Assembly: GCF_032854445.1 (NCBI RefSeq)
Contig: NC_088307.1
Coordinates: 26,302,046-26,366,045, forward strand
Origin: Liolophura sinensis
Lineage: Eukaryota; Mollusca; Polyplacophora; Chitonida; Chitonidae
Length of the DNA stretch: 64,000 bases
Direction: 5' to 3'
Shown: positions 1 through 12,542 of the stretch, in pieces
Layout of the letters: each line of letters opens with the position of its first letter
How positions within the stretch are numbered: position 1 is the stretch's first letter
The notes under the pieces: generated by a model
The model's database searches: none
The model's input: only the letters and a program-made list of their open reading frames with translations
What the model was told of the DNA's origin: nothing
Position numbers and translations under genes: made by a program

Positions 1-3000
1 TTTGTGAGCTGGACTGATGTATGTTTCTTGCGGAGCGTGCGGTTTTGTTGAAAGGCTGTACCTACACAACAGATAACAGTTTTATTAAAGCAGCAGTAAT
101 CAACCAATGGTTTGACTTTGTCATATCCTCATTGCGAACTCACAGCAGCATTCGTTGCACACCGATGCCGTAGCTGTTGTCATACAATGGCATCCAAGGA
201 AAATCTCATGTTATATATTATATAAACTTGACAAATAGATTTTCAATGTAAGCGCTAACACGATAAATATACAACCCCTATCCCTGGGTTAAGTTGGACA
301 TCTATATTACAAACATATAAAATCAACCACGACATGTCATAAACAATCTCTAGGAATTGTTTGCCGCGAGAAATAGAGCTACAGAACGGTTTCATTTATA
401 TTTGGTAAGTGACAAACGCCTACGCCAAAAGCGAAAAAATATATGCCTCTGTTTCACTTCGCTTTGATCATCATAACGGTAGAACATGACCCGAAATTGG
501 CGTAAAAGGATTAGGGGACGGATTCGAACTCGCGGCCTCAATGGCGCAGAACCTTTCGTTTTCAACGATGCCATGGGTTTACACAAATGAACTATACAAA
601 TGGTGCCGTTGTGGCTTTACATCAACTGCCTTGTTAGATACCTAGAGAACGTCAGAAATGAAGGCCAACACAAACATCAAGCATTTTCATAACATCAACC
701 AAACCGCCGCAAAAAACACATTCCAACGTCATCACGGACATTGAAGGCATAAGATATAGCTCTGGGTTTACATAAACCCTGCTGCTTCCTAACTGTTAAT
801 CTGCCTTTGTTAGAGTTCACAGCGTTCTTAAGCCACTTTCTCCGATAAGGCAAAAAGGCAAGCATTATTGAAAGAGGACAACGGATAAGTTCCATATGAA
901 ACAGTTGCAATGTACCAAATTCTTCAAAACTTTTCCGAGAAAACGAATCAATATTGCATCAGGTAGACCATATTCCGCCGCCATAACAGTCTGTAAACTT
1001 TAGTCACACAGAAAGATATAGTTATAATTCATGTCCTTGAATGCACAATAGCTACAAAACTAACATATGATTTCAGCACCCATCCCAAAAAGGGTAACAT
1101 TTTTTGCCCAGTAATGACATACATGTGCCTATAAGGTCATTACAAATTCATGCATCGTTAGGCCGTTTATTCTGGAAACAGTACTTGAGATGGGCGATAA
1201 ACAACAAACAAACAAAAATCAGGTGGAAAAGCTAAAATGATTGCATGGCCAAGAATGTTTCATCATTCCCAGGCCACTGCCGTTTCCTAAAGTATATTAG
1301 CACAGGACCTCCTTAGAGTTAAAAAAGAAATATCTTGGTTTTTTTAGCTATACATTAATTTCCTGGGACATCATTTACTATTTGGCAAAAACTGTACATA
1401 TGTAGGGCGTTCGATAATCTGTTACTTATTTACATCAACCGCTTGCTTCAGGCACTCCGGTTCCCTTCGGAAATAAAACTGATCCCTGTCGAATATGGCA
1501 AAGTATTCTTCAGTATGGCATTTTACAACCGCTAACCATTGACACAATCAATTTAGCGTACGATTAAAAAATATAACTGTTCTGATACAAACTGTATTTT
1601 TTTTGACGCTCGATTCAAACAGAAGAAAAAAAATAGCAATGCATTATTACCAGAATGAACCGTGCAAGCTTGTAGCGGCATTTACACTGTTAACCAGTAT
1701 AACAGACTACATCATAAAGAGTAAAACCAGACCAGTGAGGACAATGTGACAGTTGGGAAATTGTAACACATAATACCGGTAAAATCCGGCCTCTTCTCAG
1801 TCAGGGTTTTGCTCCAAATGTCCTCGTAAATGCTCAATCGGTATACGATTTAGCTTAAGAAGAAGTATATAAAAGCAAAACACGCAGTAATGCTACTAGC
1901 AATCTATTAAATGATCCTGGCTAAGTCACTGAATGTCTTCAGCTGTTAATCAGATAGAGCAAATTGATCTAGTTCATCTAGAATACCTATGGCAAGGAGA
2001 AGGCTTGTTTTGAGCGGCACAGTGGATGACAGCAGAAGCCCTTGACAAATTTCTCCACACATCAGCTTCAGCGTAATGTGATTGGTTGAGAACAAGATAG
2101 CAACAAGACACAACGGAGAGAAGCCGAATTAAATTGATGATCCTGTTGAAAGCAAGCCTTGCCACGTTGAAAGCGAAGGTGGAACAGTGAGGTTCCATAA
2201 TTGAATATCCGTACGGTTCTTGAGCCAAGCAAAACCGGTGCAAACGAAAACTTTTGTAGAACAAATAAGCACCGGGTTTGAGATAAAGTGGGGATTTCGA
2301 AAGATGGGACGTACTTTTGTGAATTTGTGACATTTCCTGTCTGGATCCTAATGAATTGAATCTGCGTCATCAAGTTTTTAGTAGGAATAAAAGGTTATCA
2401 TACAGAAAATGTATAATAATTTTCAGATACCAAGAACTTTGTCCTGAAGGTCAAACGCTTAGCTGATATTTCTTAAATTTGCTGGGAGAGCCAATTAGAC
2501 TCCTTGGCCAGCATAAGCTCTAGAGATAATTAAGTCCAAGGCGCAACTTAATTATAATCTTTATTCTTTACTAAAGCTGCTTCATTAACAGAAACGCAAG
2601 TGACCTCGATGACAACAAAAGCCCTTGACAAATCATTCCACGGAACTAAGCTTTAGCTGTTAAATTAAAATCTATTTTCTACGTGCCTTTTTCAGGTTGC
2701 TGAAAAATTTATTTCTTTTCTTGATTGGTGTTTTACGCCGTACTCAAGAATATGTCACTTATTCGACGGCGGCCAGCATTATGGTGGGAGGAAACTGGAG
2801 AGAGCCCGGAGAAAACCCACGACCATCTGCAAGCTTTTGACAGACCTTTCCACTTACGGCCGAAGACAAATATAGCATGAACTGGACTTGAACTCACACC
2901 GACTGCATTGGTGGGTTGTTGAAAAAAGGTCTTTAAAAACACTATCTCGTCATAAAATCTGGTGACATCTAGCCTTTTAACAGGATGACAAACAAGTCAG

Positions 3001-3270
3001 GACGTCAGATGTGGGCTGTGAGTAGTTGTGAAAAAGCTCAAAGTATGTTCTAGGCAAATGGGGGTTTGGGGTTTAACGCTTTCAGTTGTGCTTTGATTCC
3101 AGCTGAATATAATCAACATGGCGATCTAATTTAACATGATAAACATAGAATTCCTAGCTCCGCGTTAAGCGGAAACAGAAACAATCATGCAGTGCCAAAG
3201 ATTCTGCACGCTCTGTCCTTATTTACTTACAAATCTACAGAGAAATCAGTAAATGTGTTTGTCAAGGAAG
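1..3270 (+). repeat. Long repeat (LR) copy 1 of 5
   Basis: Most of this stretch recurs downstream in the same orientation and the same order of modules. Landmarks are the lead segment near 325-430, the segment with a B-box-like GATTCGAAC near 520 (also at 4,285), the segment at 860-1,030 (also 4,637 and 5,655), 1,070-1,330 (also 5,860, 8,800, 15,170), 1,940-2,330 (also 6,720, 9,555, 16,000) and 3,034-3,190 (also 5,315, 8,275, 12,800). Identity by eye is high (roughly 80-90 percent) with small indels. The copy probably extends beyond the left edge of the window. A Meta-SINE is inserted at 2,721-2,919. No coding gene is recognisable. It could be a segmental duplication or a large satellite; no reverse transcriptase or transposase reading frame is visible. 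Confidence 0.75.
2721..2919 (-). mobile_element. Meta-SINE-type SINE, minus strand
   Basis: Read on the minus strand it runs from a degenerate tRNA-like head (box B region near TGAGTTCAAGTCCAG) through the central domain, whose complement shows as GCCAGCATTATGGTGGGAGG at 2,771-2,790, to the 3' part with GTAAAACACCAAT (complement at 2,724-2,738). The head is 5'-truncated: the box A segment present in the full copy at 21,568 is missing. It interrupts LR copy 1. Confidence 0.85.
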
Positions 3271-5570
3271 CAATAAGGAAGCCGTCCACGACATGACAGA
3301 AAGACTCTGTAGAGATTTCGTGCGTAACAGAGCTACCAATCGGTTTCACTCATATCTGTTAAGTGCAAAACGCCTACCTCCAAAACGAAAACACACGTCT
3401 CTGTTTCATACAAATCGTCACTTAACCACAAAACCTCCCTTTGATGATCACTATGGAAGATAAACCATTTGACAGTCCGCCATGGGATGTCTAATTGCTG
3501 TTTTGTTGCTTCGCACGCATTTCGTCTCTTGTCTGTGCAACTGGGACTTATTAACGCGACGTGTCAATTAAGAGCGACATCGCGGGTATCCACTGGAGTG
3601 TTTATGCCTAAATTACTGCCGGGGTTCCAGTCCATTGACAACGGCTTGTTTCCTTGATGATCAACATTACATCATTTGTCCTCGCTCCCTAAACGACAAA
3701 GAGACCAGGGCACTTGATCACTCAGCTGACACACGGACATCTTTCAGTCCATATCAGGTATCCTGACCGAACCTAAGCTCTCAGTGATAAGTAGAACAGA
3801 CACCAATACAGCTTCATCCATAAATCTTTCTGAGCCATCTTCATTCAGCGAACGTTCTTGCAGGCTTCGGAGTTTTGGATACTGGCATCGACAAGCTAGG
3901 AATCTTAACGTTAAAGCTTTACGTTACACACAGCTAAGAATGTTTTACCTTCAATGTTTTCATGTCAGTGTTTGTTATATATGCCACTACAAAGTAGGGT
4001 AGAGGCCTCCGTGATGCGGGGAGGGGGGGGGGGGGGGGTACGGTAACGTGGAGCAATGACCCAGCAGCCTACCATCAATGCCGTCGTTTTGAGTTCAAAC
4101 CCAGCTTATGCTGACTTCCTCTTCCTTTCCTCCCACCATAATGCTAGTCGCCGTCGTATAAGTAGAACTCACCTTGAGCACTGTGTAAAACAGGAAGCAA
4201 GTAAATAAGCCAAATGAAACAAAGCAGGAAATGGATCGCTAGATATAACTGACTTCTGCTAGGAACATGATAAGAAATTGACGTAAAAGGCTTAAGAGAA
4301 AGATTCAAACACGCGCCATCAATTGCGCTCTCCTTCAGAGCCTTCCGTTTTCAAGGAGGCTGACGCTTAAGGCAAATGTGCTATAGACGGTGTCATTGTT
4401 ACTTAACATCAGGCGGCTTGTCAGCGAGAGACGGAAGTAAAAATAAAGGCCAACTCCTTCAGGTTTTTTTTTTCAAACATAAACCCTACCGCCGTGATAA
4501 ACACATTCAAACGTCATTTCGGACATTGACAGTCCAAGATATAGCTCTGGGTCCCTGCTGCTTTCTAACTTTTAATTTGTCTTTTTCAGGGTTCACATCG
4601 TTCTGAAGCCGCTTTCTTCAAAAAGGCAAAACTGAAGCATTATTGAAGAGGAAAACAGATAGGTTCCCTGTGAAATACTTGCAATATCAGAAACCTTCCT
4701 GAGGAAATGAATAATATAGCATCGGGTAGACTATATTGCACCGCCATAACAGTCCTTAAACATTAGACATAGAGAAAAATATAGTTATAATGTATGTTAT
4801 ATGAATGCAGATCTCATTGACCGAGTCTTTATATAATAGCACAGATAATACAAAACATTGTAATAGCACAGATACTCTCCTTAATTGACCAGGAGTATAT
4901 CTTGCCTTTCAGGAACTGTTTTTGCTACATCTATTAATGTCTTTCAGGAACTGTTTCAGCTACATCTATTAACGTCGCCGGTTAAAGCCACCGGATTTCC
5001 GTAATGGGACCCATAAAAACTTCAGCTAAGCTCTCTGTTAGTCTGTAGCATAAGGGTTTTGACCTAGAAAGTCAACAGGGCTCCAGGAATACGCCAGCAA
5101 AAACATATGCACTTTCCAGAAAGTCATCAATAACATATGTTCAATATATACGTGAAAACGTGTCGTGTTGCTTTGGCTTTAAAAGCTATCAAATATAACG
5201 ATTGAAACTTAACACAGCATACAGAGAGACATCAATGCGGATATCAGCAATAGTGGAGTGACCTTCAACTTCTGTCACACGACCTTGGGCAGACAAATCC
5301 CTGATCGTGGAAAGGCTCAAGGTATGTTCTAGGCGAATTTGTGTATCCAGGTTTGAGGTTCTACGCTTTCAGTTGTGCTTTGATTCCAGCTGAATATAAT
5401 CAACATGGCGATCTAATTTAGCATGATAAACATAGAATTCCTAGCTCCGCGTTAAGCGAAAACAGAAACAATCATGAAGCAGTGTCAAAGATTCTGCACG
5501 CTCTGTCCCTATTTACTTACAAATCTACAGAGAAATCAGTAAATGTGTTTGTTAAGGAAGCAATAAGGAA
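3271..5570 (+). repeat. Long repeat (LR) copy 2 of 5, internally deleted
   Basis: The order is the lead segment (3,280-3,400), a segment at 3,465-3,790 that is shared only with 13,195-13,500, a Meta-SINE, the B-box-like segment (4,273-4,370), the segment 4,446-4,800, then directly the late modules (4,810-5,320 and 5,315-5,480). The middle modules seen in copies 1, 3, 4 and 5 are absent, so this copy carries an internal deletion of roughly 2.5 kb. No gene is visible. Confidence 0.7.
4003..4215 (+). mobile_element. Meta-SINE-type SINE with expanded G run
   Basis: A head beginning GAGGCCTCCGTG is followed by 16 consecutive G at 4,023-4,038, then the head remainder with TTTGAGTTCAAACCCAGC, a shortened middle, and the conserved CTCCCACCATAATGCTAG with CGTCGTATAAGT. 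The poly-G disrupts the box A region, so this copy is unlikely to be transcribed by RNA polymerase III. The block between the head and the CTCCCACCATAATG core is deleted relative to the full copy at 21,568. Confidence 0.8.
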
Positions 5571-8393
5571 GCCAACCACGACATGACAGAAAGAATCCGT
5601 AGAGATTTCGCCCAAATGGAGCCATTTGTCCAAAAAGGCAAAAGTCAAGTATTATTGAAAAAGGGTAACGGACAGCCTATGAAACAATTGCAATGTACCA
5701 AATTCCTCCAAAACTTCTTTAAGGAAAGGAATATTATGGCATCGGGTAGACCATATTGCGCCGCCATAGGAGTCTTTTATCTTTAGTCTTTGGAGAAATA
5801 TATGGTGTTAATTCATATCCTATGAATGCACAACGCGGACCAAACTCCCATAGCCATTTAGTACTCATCCAAAAAGTGATGACCGGTTTTGCCCAGTAGT
5901 AACATACACTAAAGCCCATTAGGAACATAGGCAATGCTGCAGACTGGGCAGTTTATTCTGGAAACAGTACTCGAGAGGGGCGATGAACAGCAAACAAAAA
6001 TAATCAGGTGGAAAAGCTGAACTGATTGCCTGGGCCAAGGATTTTTCAAAATTTAGAACTGCCGTTCTAAACCTGTATTGGCAAGGGACTTCTTTAGAGT
6101 TGAAAAGGATATATATCGTTTTCAGATTAACATGAATTTTGTCAAAGATCATTGTTTATGTGCCAATAAAACACACACATGTACGGCGGCCGATAATCTG
6201 TGACTAGCTTACATCGATCGTTTGCTTCTGGCACTCCGGTCCCCTTCACAGGTAAATCTTAGCGACGTGGAAAAAGTGAAATGTTCTTCAGTACGGTGTT
6301 AAACAATATTAATTAGACAACCAAAGTAGCGCACAATTCAAAAATGTAACCGTTCTTATACTAATTTTACTGTTTTACTGTAACTCTCGATTCGAACAAT
6401 GCCATTATAGCAATGCATTATTACCGGACTGAGCTTACAACAGCATTTAGACTGTTAGCCAATATAAAGGAATACAGCATAAAGAGTAAAACCAGACCAT
6501 TGAGAACATTGTGATAGTTTGGAAATGGTCACACACAGTACCTATTACATCAGGCCTCTTTTTCAGTCAGGGTTTTATTTCTACTATCCATGTGAATATT
6601 TAAATAGTATTACATTATAAGCCCTCTAGCAAGATAGCTTAAGAAAAACATATGGAAGCAAAACACGCAGTGATGCTAATAGCAATCTATTAAATGACCC
6701 TGGCCAACTTAATGCCTTCAGCTGTTAATCAGTTAGGGCAATTTGGTCTACTTCATCTGGAGTACCGACGGCAAGGTCAAGGCTTGTTCTGAGCGCCACA
6801 GTGGATGACTGCCGAAGCCCTTGACAAATTTGTCCACACATCAGCTGCAGCGTAATGTTATTGGTTGAGAACAAGATAGCAACAAGACACAACGGAGAGA
6901 AGCCGAATTAAATTGATGATCCTGTTGAAAGCAAGCCTTGCCACGTTGAAAGCGAACAAGAGCAAGGTGGGACAGTTAGATTTCATAATCGAATATCCAT
7001 ACCTGAGCTAAGCAAAACCGGTGTAAATGACAATGTATGTAAACCAAATATGCACCGGATAGGAGGTAAAGTTAGGATTGTGAAAGATGGAGCGTAGTGC
7101 CACATTCAGAATCAAAGACGATAAAAAGTCCGTGCATCGTACATAGGATGTACAATAATTCGCAGATATCATGAACTTTGTCCTAAAGGTCGAACACTTC
7201 GTTAAAATTTATTGGAACAGCCAATTAGGCTGCTTAGCCAAAACAGGCTCCACAAATAATTAAGTCCAACAAACAGCTTAGCTATAGCTTTAGTCTTTAC
7301 TTCAATTGTTTCTTTAACAGAAAGGTTAGTGACCAAAAGAGTCATTCCATGAAACCAAGCTTTAGCTGTCAACTCAAAACCGACCTTCTCCTCCAAAATA
7401 TTGATCGAAAAACTGTCCAATGTGCATTGTTAAAAATGTATGAAAAATGGAGACTGAAGTCTACAGTTCCCAGCTGTACGCCTCTAAACGCGGCTTTAGG
7501 TTAATCTCTGTGACAAAAACTAAGTGGTCTTTTTTCAGACTGCTCCAAACAGATATGACTTTGAAAGCCACAGTGTGGTTTTATGCAAAAACGAAGTTCT
7601 GATGATTGACAGTTAATTTTCTTTGATGAAGGAGATTAAACTGTGTGATTATTGCCAACAAAGTACAGGTATACTTATCGTCATTTCGATCCCATTGTCC
7701 AAGTCTTTATATAACAGCTCAGAGAATACAAAAACATTGTTATAGACCAGCTACTCTGTTTAACTGACCAGGATCTTGTCTTCCAGGAAGCAGTTTATCC
7801 TCGCCTGTTAAAGCCGCCAGTGTGTCGAAATATAAGACAATACTTTTACACTTACTAACTCCAGCTTAGCTCTCCGTTAGTGTATAGCATGAGGGTTTTG
7901 GCCTAGAAAATAAATAGCGTTCCAGGAATATGCCAACAAGAAGAGTATGCGCTTTCCAGAAAAGTAGCGCACAATTCAACATATGTTCAATATGACGTGT
8001 CGTGTTGCTTTGACTTCAAAAGGTATCAGATATAACGGTTGAAACGGTTGAAATTTAATACAACTTACACAGAGAGAACAACGCGTAAATCAACAACGGG
8101 TGGGGGGGGGGTGACCTTCAATCTCTGTCACACGACCTTGGACAGAGAAATTCCTGATTCCAACTGTCGTTTGTAGAACATTGGTGATAAAATGTGGTGA
8201 CAGGTAGCCTTTTACCAAGACTGCAAACAAATCAGGACGTCACATGTGGGGGTATAAGCAGTTGTCAGTGATTGTGGAAAGGCTCAAGGTATGTTCTAGG
8301 CGTATAAATGTATGCAGATTTGGGGTTTTACGCTCTCAGTTGTGCTGTCATTGCAAATGAAAGTATCCAACGTGGCGATCTAACAGGGTTCGT
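5571..8393 (+). repeat. Long repeat (LR) copy 3 of 5
   Basis: This copy starts at the lead segment (CCACGACATGACAGAAAGA), skips to the segment with AGTATTATTGAAAAAGGGTA, and then holds the complete middle and late modules in the standard order, ending in the GAAAGGCTCAAGGTATGTTC module at 8,278. The last module breaks off after GGCGATCTAA at 8,393, where a CAGGG-headed sequence begins. An 11-base G run at about 8,102 is private to this copy. No reading frame of note. Confidence 0.7.
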
Positions 8394-8520
8394 ACAGGTA
8401 TATGAAAATGAAATTCAAGGAGTTTTAAAGGAGTTTTATTGTCATCTTCAAGGTTAGTTTGAACATACCATGGTGCAAATTATAGACTGTATTTTAATTC
8501 TAAATTATAGATGCTTTAAT
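8394..8520 (+). mobile_element. Possible hAT-like transposon terminus (fragment)
   Basis: LR copy 3 is interrupted at 8,393/8,394 by CAGGGTTCGTACAGG followed by the phrase ATTCAAGGAGTTTTAAAGG. Termini beginning CAGGG are typical of hAT-superfamily DNA transposons, and the 'attcaaggacttttaaggac' style is a common feature of their non-autonomous relatives in marine animals; the family assignment is from memory. The matching CCCTG end and 8-bp duplication were not found, so this may be a truncated end. Confidence 0.35.
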
Positions 8521-9956
8521 TTGCAGGCATGTATATTGAATAATACGGATGTTTTTGCACGAAATATCTGCCTTTCACCTCTGTAATGCAACAGATTCTT
8601 TGACTCTTCCTCTGTAATTCGTTTTTATCTTCCTGTAGCTGCTAGAATCAGTTTAGTCTCTTTCAGATATATCTGGAGTTAATCAAACATTACAATCACA
8701 GCAATTGCCTTCCAAATAACGTGTTGATTGATTAAATTTGAACGGCACTGGAACAGATACGCTTGCAGATTGGTCCATAATCAAAATGTGTTTACATGCT
8801 AGAAATTATCAGGTGGAAAAACTAAAATGAGTGTCTGGGAAAAGGATTTTTCAAAATTCCCAAAGCCACTGCCGTTCTAAATATATCTTGGCACGGGACT
8901 TACCTAGAGATAAAAACAATATATATCGTTTTTTTTTCTTTTGCTTTAAATCAGTTTCGCTGGAGATGATTTGTTCTCTGCCAAAAAATCACACATGTGT
9001 TGGGCGGTTGATAATCTGTTACTGACTTACATCGGTCGTCTTGCCATGCTTCCTTAGCAGGTTAAGCTAGGGACGACGAAAAAGTCGACGTATTCTTCAG
9101 TACGGCATTTACAACAACTAATCAATGAGACAATCAAAGAAGAGTGCAATTCAAAAATGTAACTGTTCTTATACTAACTGCGTTTGACTCTGAAGCTATA
9201 TTCAAATAGAAGCAAAATAAATATAGCATTGCATTATTGTCGGACTGAACTCCTAACGACCATGCAAGCTGATAAAAGCATTTAGCCAATGTAAAAAAAT
9301 TACAGCATAAAGAGTAAAACCAAAGCAGTGACGACATCGTGATACTTGATAAATGTCGGTATACCCGGGATTTTGTTAGTCTTTATTTAGTCTTTGTCAG
9401 GGCTTTATTCCAAGTGTCCATGTAAATGTTTAAATATTATTACATAACAAGCCTTCTAGTTGGATAGCTTAAAAAGAACATATAAAAGCCAAACACCTAG
9501 TAATACTAATGGCAATCTATTAAATGACTCTGGCCAAGTCACTGAATATCCCTAGCGGTTAATCAGTTAGAGCAAATTGATCTAGTTCATCTCGAATACC
9601 GACGGCAAGGTCAAGGCTTGTTCTGAGAGTCACAGTGGATGACAGCAGAGGCCCTTGACACAACAGCTGCAGCGTAATGTGATTGAGAACAAGATAGCAA
9701 CAAGATCCAACGGAGAGAAACCGAATTAAATTGATTACCCTGGTAAGAGCAAACCTTCCCGCGTTAAAAGTGAACAGGAGCAGGGTGGAACAGTAAGGTT
9801 CCATAATTGAATAGCAATTTTTGAGCTAAGCAAAACCGGTGCAATCGACGGCGTATATAAACCAGATATGCATGGGACATGAGGTAAAATGAGGATTGTG
9901 AAAGATGGGGCGTAGTTTTGAATTTGCGACATTCAGAATCAGAGAGGATCAAAAGT

Positions 9957-11687
9957 CACGTGACGTGTTCATTTCGGTCGCAGCCGGGTAGTCTAAATAT
10001 AGAATATCTTGTAAATTTCTAGCCAATCAGTTTCGATTGACCGATGCTTCTGGAAAATGACCTTGTTTATGTTTTTCTTTGTTCTTTCCCGAAGCAACCG
10101 GCCCGGATAGCACAGTTGGTAGAGCGTCCGCTTCGGGACCGGCCAATCCTTGATCGAGTCACACCTAAGACTTTAAAAGAGGAAGTTGGCGTTCGCTTGG
10201 CGTTCGCTTGGCGTTCAACATGGAGGGGATAGTGCAACGACTGGTTGACCCGTATCAGTATAATGGCTCGGGCGGTGCGGCTTACTTGCCTTCGGTAAGT
10301 CGTCTCAGTGAAGCAGCACTAAAGAAAAGAGCGGTGGAAATCCGTCCTGCTACAAGGAGGCACGTTACACGTACATGCACCCTAAAGATTCCTTCGTCGT
10401 CATATGACTGAAAAATTGTTGAGTACGACGTTAAACCCCAAGCACTCACTCACTCAATCTTTCCCGAAGCTTCTATGACAGTATATATGGCTGCAGGTTT
10501 GTAGGCTTAGAGAGATTGAGTGAAAGAGACTTAGTGAAAGTTATGAACAGGGATAGATAGTGATAAGACAGCGATAACACAGTGATATTTGGACAGCTAT
10601 AAGGTGCTGCTGACGGAATGCTGGTTTATTTGAGTTACGGACGATACATCACAGCTATAATTATCAGAAACTGTTAGTACCTTTGGACTGGAAAAGCCGG
10701 TGTAATGTGGATTAGCCGGACCACGACTAACGGGTGATTGTTGGCGGACATTCTGCTGTTTGTGAACTGTGATTATCGTTTATATATATAAAATGCTTGC
10801 TGAAGAATTTGTGGTCTCGGTACCAGAAGAGTATCAAACTGCCCTCGCCAGACGAGTCGGAGGATTTAACCGTGTTATGGTAGGGGGAAACCAACAAACT
10901 GTGCCAGGAAAATGGAAACGGTCGTCCAGAAACAGGATTGGAATATTCCAGGGCCGATTGGACAACGACGGATAGTCAAGTTAAAGGAGATGAAAACATA
11001 AAGGTGATTCCAAAATCAGATGGAAGAGCGTCAAGACTTATTTGCTAATATGATCTTTAATATTTTTTGAGATTTTTTTTCAAGTGAAAAGGGTATTTAA
11101 AAATATTTTTGTATGGTTGGTATTTGGGACCAACTTTTTGTATTTATCATTGTTGCATAATAATGTTCTAAATAAGGATGTCATGCTTGTCTAATAAATT
11201 TATTTGAATGTAAATTTGTTGTTTATATCGAAACATATGCGTTTTACCTAAATTATAATAATATTTATGAACATATTAAAGATATAAATATGATCTAAAT
11301 TGAGGTTTAATACATTTGTTAGCTAAAAAGAACAAATTCTAGTTCCAAAATATTGACTAAACCTGTGTTGCATTCTCATTTATGACATTATTAAACAAAG
11401 ACTATAAATGCCAAAAGGTGGTCTCTAATACCCATCATACAAAATATTGTTTTCAAGTGTCTTTTTCTCCTTAAGGAAAAATCGGAAAAAAATATTGAAG
11501 ACCACATTTAGGAGTAACTTTTCGCACTCTTTCATCTGAACCTAATGTCATTTTATTTTTGTTTTCCCCACCTTTAAGGACTGCAACGTAACTCACGTCT
11601 GAGGTGTTTGTACATACGAGTACGCTGCCGCCATTTATTGTAACATTGATTTATTGATTTTGACTTATTATACCGATACCCTAACAC
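9957..11687. other. 1.7 kb non-repeat insertion within LR copy 4
   Basis: This DNA has no counterpart in the other LR copies. It opens with CACGTGACGTG (an E-box plus half CRE) and holds a CCAAT motif near 10,023, a young SINE (10,096-10,457), and unique sequence. A 60-codon open frame on the plus strand lies at 10,793-10,975, followed by AT-rich DNA with AATAAA near 11,190. The 60-residue product is unrecognised; it is rich in charged residues and has no signal peptide. No terminal inverted repeats or clear target duplication are visible at the ends. It could be an old retrocopy, a mobile element without recognisable ends, or simply the ancestral sequence. Confidence 0.4.
10096..10457 (+). 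mobile_element. tRNA-derived SINE with (CACT)n tail and 13-bp target duplication
   Basis: The element starts at AACCGGCCCGGATAGC with a perfect RNA polymerase III box A (TAGCACAGTTGG, 10,108-10,119) and a degenerate box B near 10,151. It ends in ACGTTAAACCCCAAGCACTC and a (CACT)n tail. It is flanked by the identical 13-mer TCTTTCCCGAAGC at 10,083-10,095 and 10,458-10,470, a target-site duplication typical of LINE-mediated retroposition. A short internal duplication (GGCGTTCGCTT repeated) lies near 10,190. The intact duplication indicates a fairly recent insertion. Confidence 0.92.
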
Positions 11688-12526
11688 CATGAACTTTGTC
11701 CTGAAGATCAAACAATTTGTTTAAAATTAGGTAAGAGCCTATTAGACTCCTTTGCTACAACAAGCTACACAAATAATTAAGTCCAACATACAACTTATAT
11801 ATAGCTTTAATCTTTACTTCAGTTGTTTCTTTAACAGAAAGGTTAGTGACTTGAATGCCAAAAGAGTCATTCCATGAAACCAAGCTTTAGCTGTCAACTC
11901 AAAACCGACCTTCTCCTCCAAAACATTGGTCGAAAAACTGTCCAGTGTGGATTGGTAGAATGCATGAAAAAAGGAGAAAAGACTGAAGTCTACAGTTTCT
12001 CAGCTGTACACTTCTGAACGGAGCTCTAGGTTAATCTCTGTGACAAAGGCTATGTGGTTTTTTTTTCAGGCTGCTCAAAACAGATAAAATGACTTTGAAA
12101 GACACAGTCTCGTTATATGCAAAAACGAAGTTCTGATGATTGACAGTTAATCCTCTTTGAGTAGGGAGATTAACCTGTGGATCATTGTGAATGCCAACAA
12201 AGTACAGGTATACTTATCGTCATTTCGATCCCATTGTCCGAGTCTTCATATAACAGCTCAGAGAATACAAAAACATTGTTATAGACCAGCTACTCTGTTT
12301 AACTGACCAGGAGCAGATCTTGTCTTCCAGGAAGCAGTTTATCCTCGCCTGTTAAAGCCGCCAGTGTGTCGATATAGAAGACAATACTTTTACACTTACT
12401 AACTCCAGCTTATCTCTCCGTTAGTGTATAGCATGAGGGTTTTGGCCTAGAAAGTAAATAGCGTTCCAGGAATATGCCAACAAGTGCGCTTTCCAGAAAA
12501 GTAGCGCACAATTCAACATATGTTCA

Positions 12527-12542
12527 ATATATATATATATAT
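12527..12542. repeat. (AT)n microsatellite, short
   Basis: Eight AT dinucleotides sit inside a late LR module; the same site in the other LR copies has at most two or three repeats. Confidence 0.9.

Noticed and set aside
480-590. tRNA gene on the minus strand around GAGTTCGAATCCGTCCC
   Set aside because: Only the B box is convincing; the cloverleaf arms do not pair, and the segment recurs in LR copy 2 in decayed form.
10098-10170. tRNA gene
   Set aside because: Box A is perfect but box B is degenerate and no acceptor stem pairs; the segment is the head of a SINE with target-site duplications.
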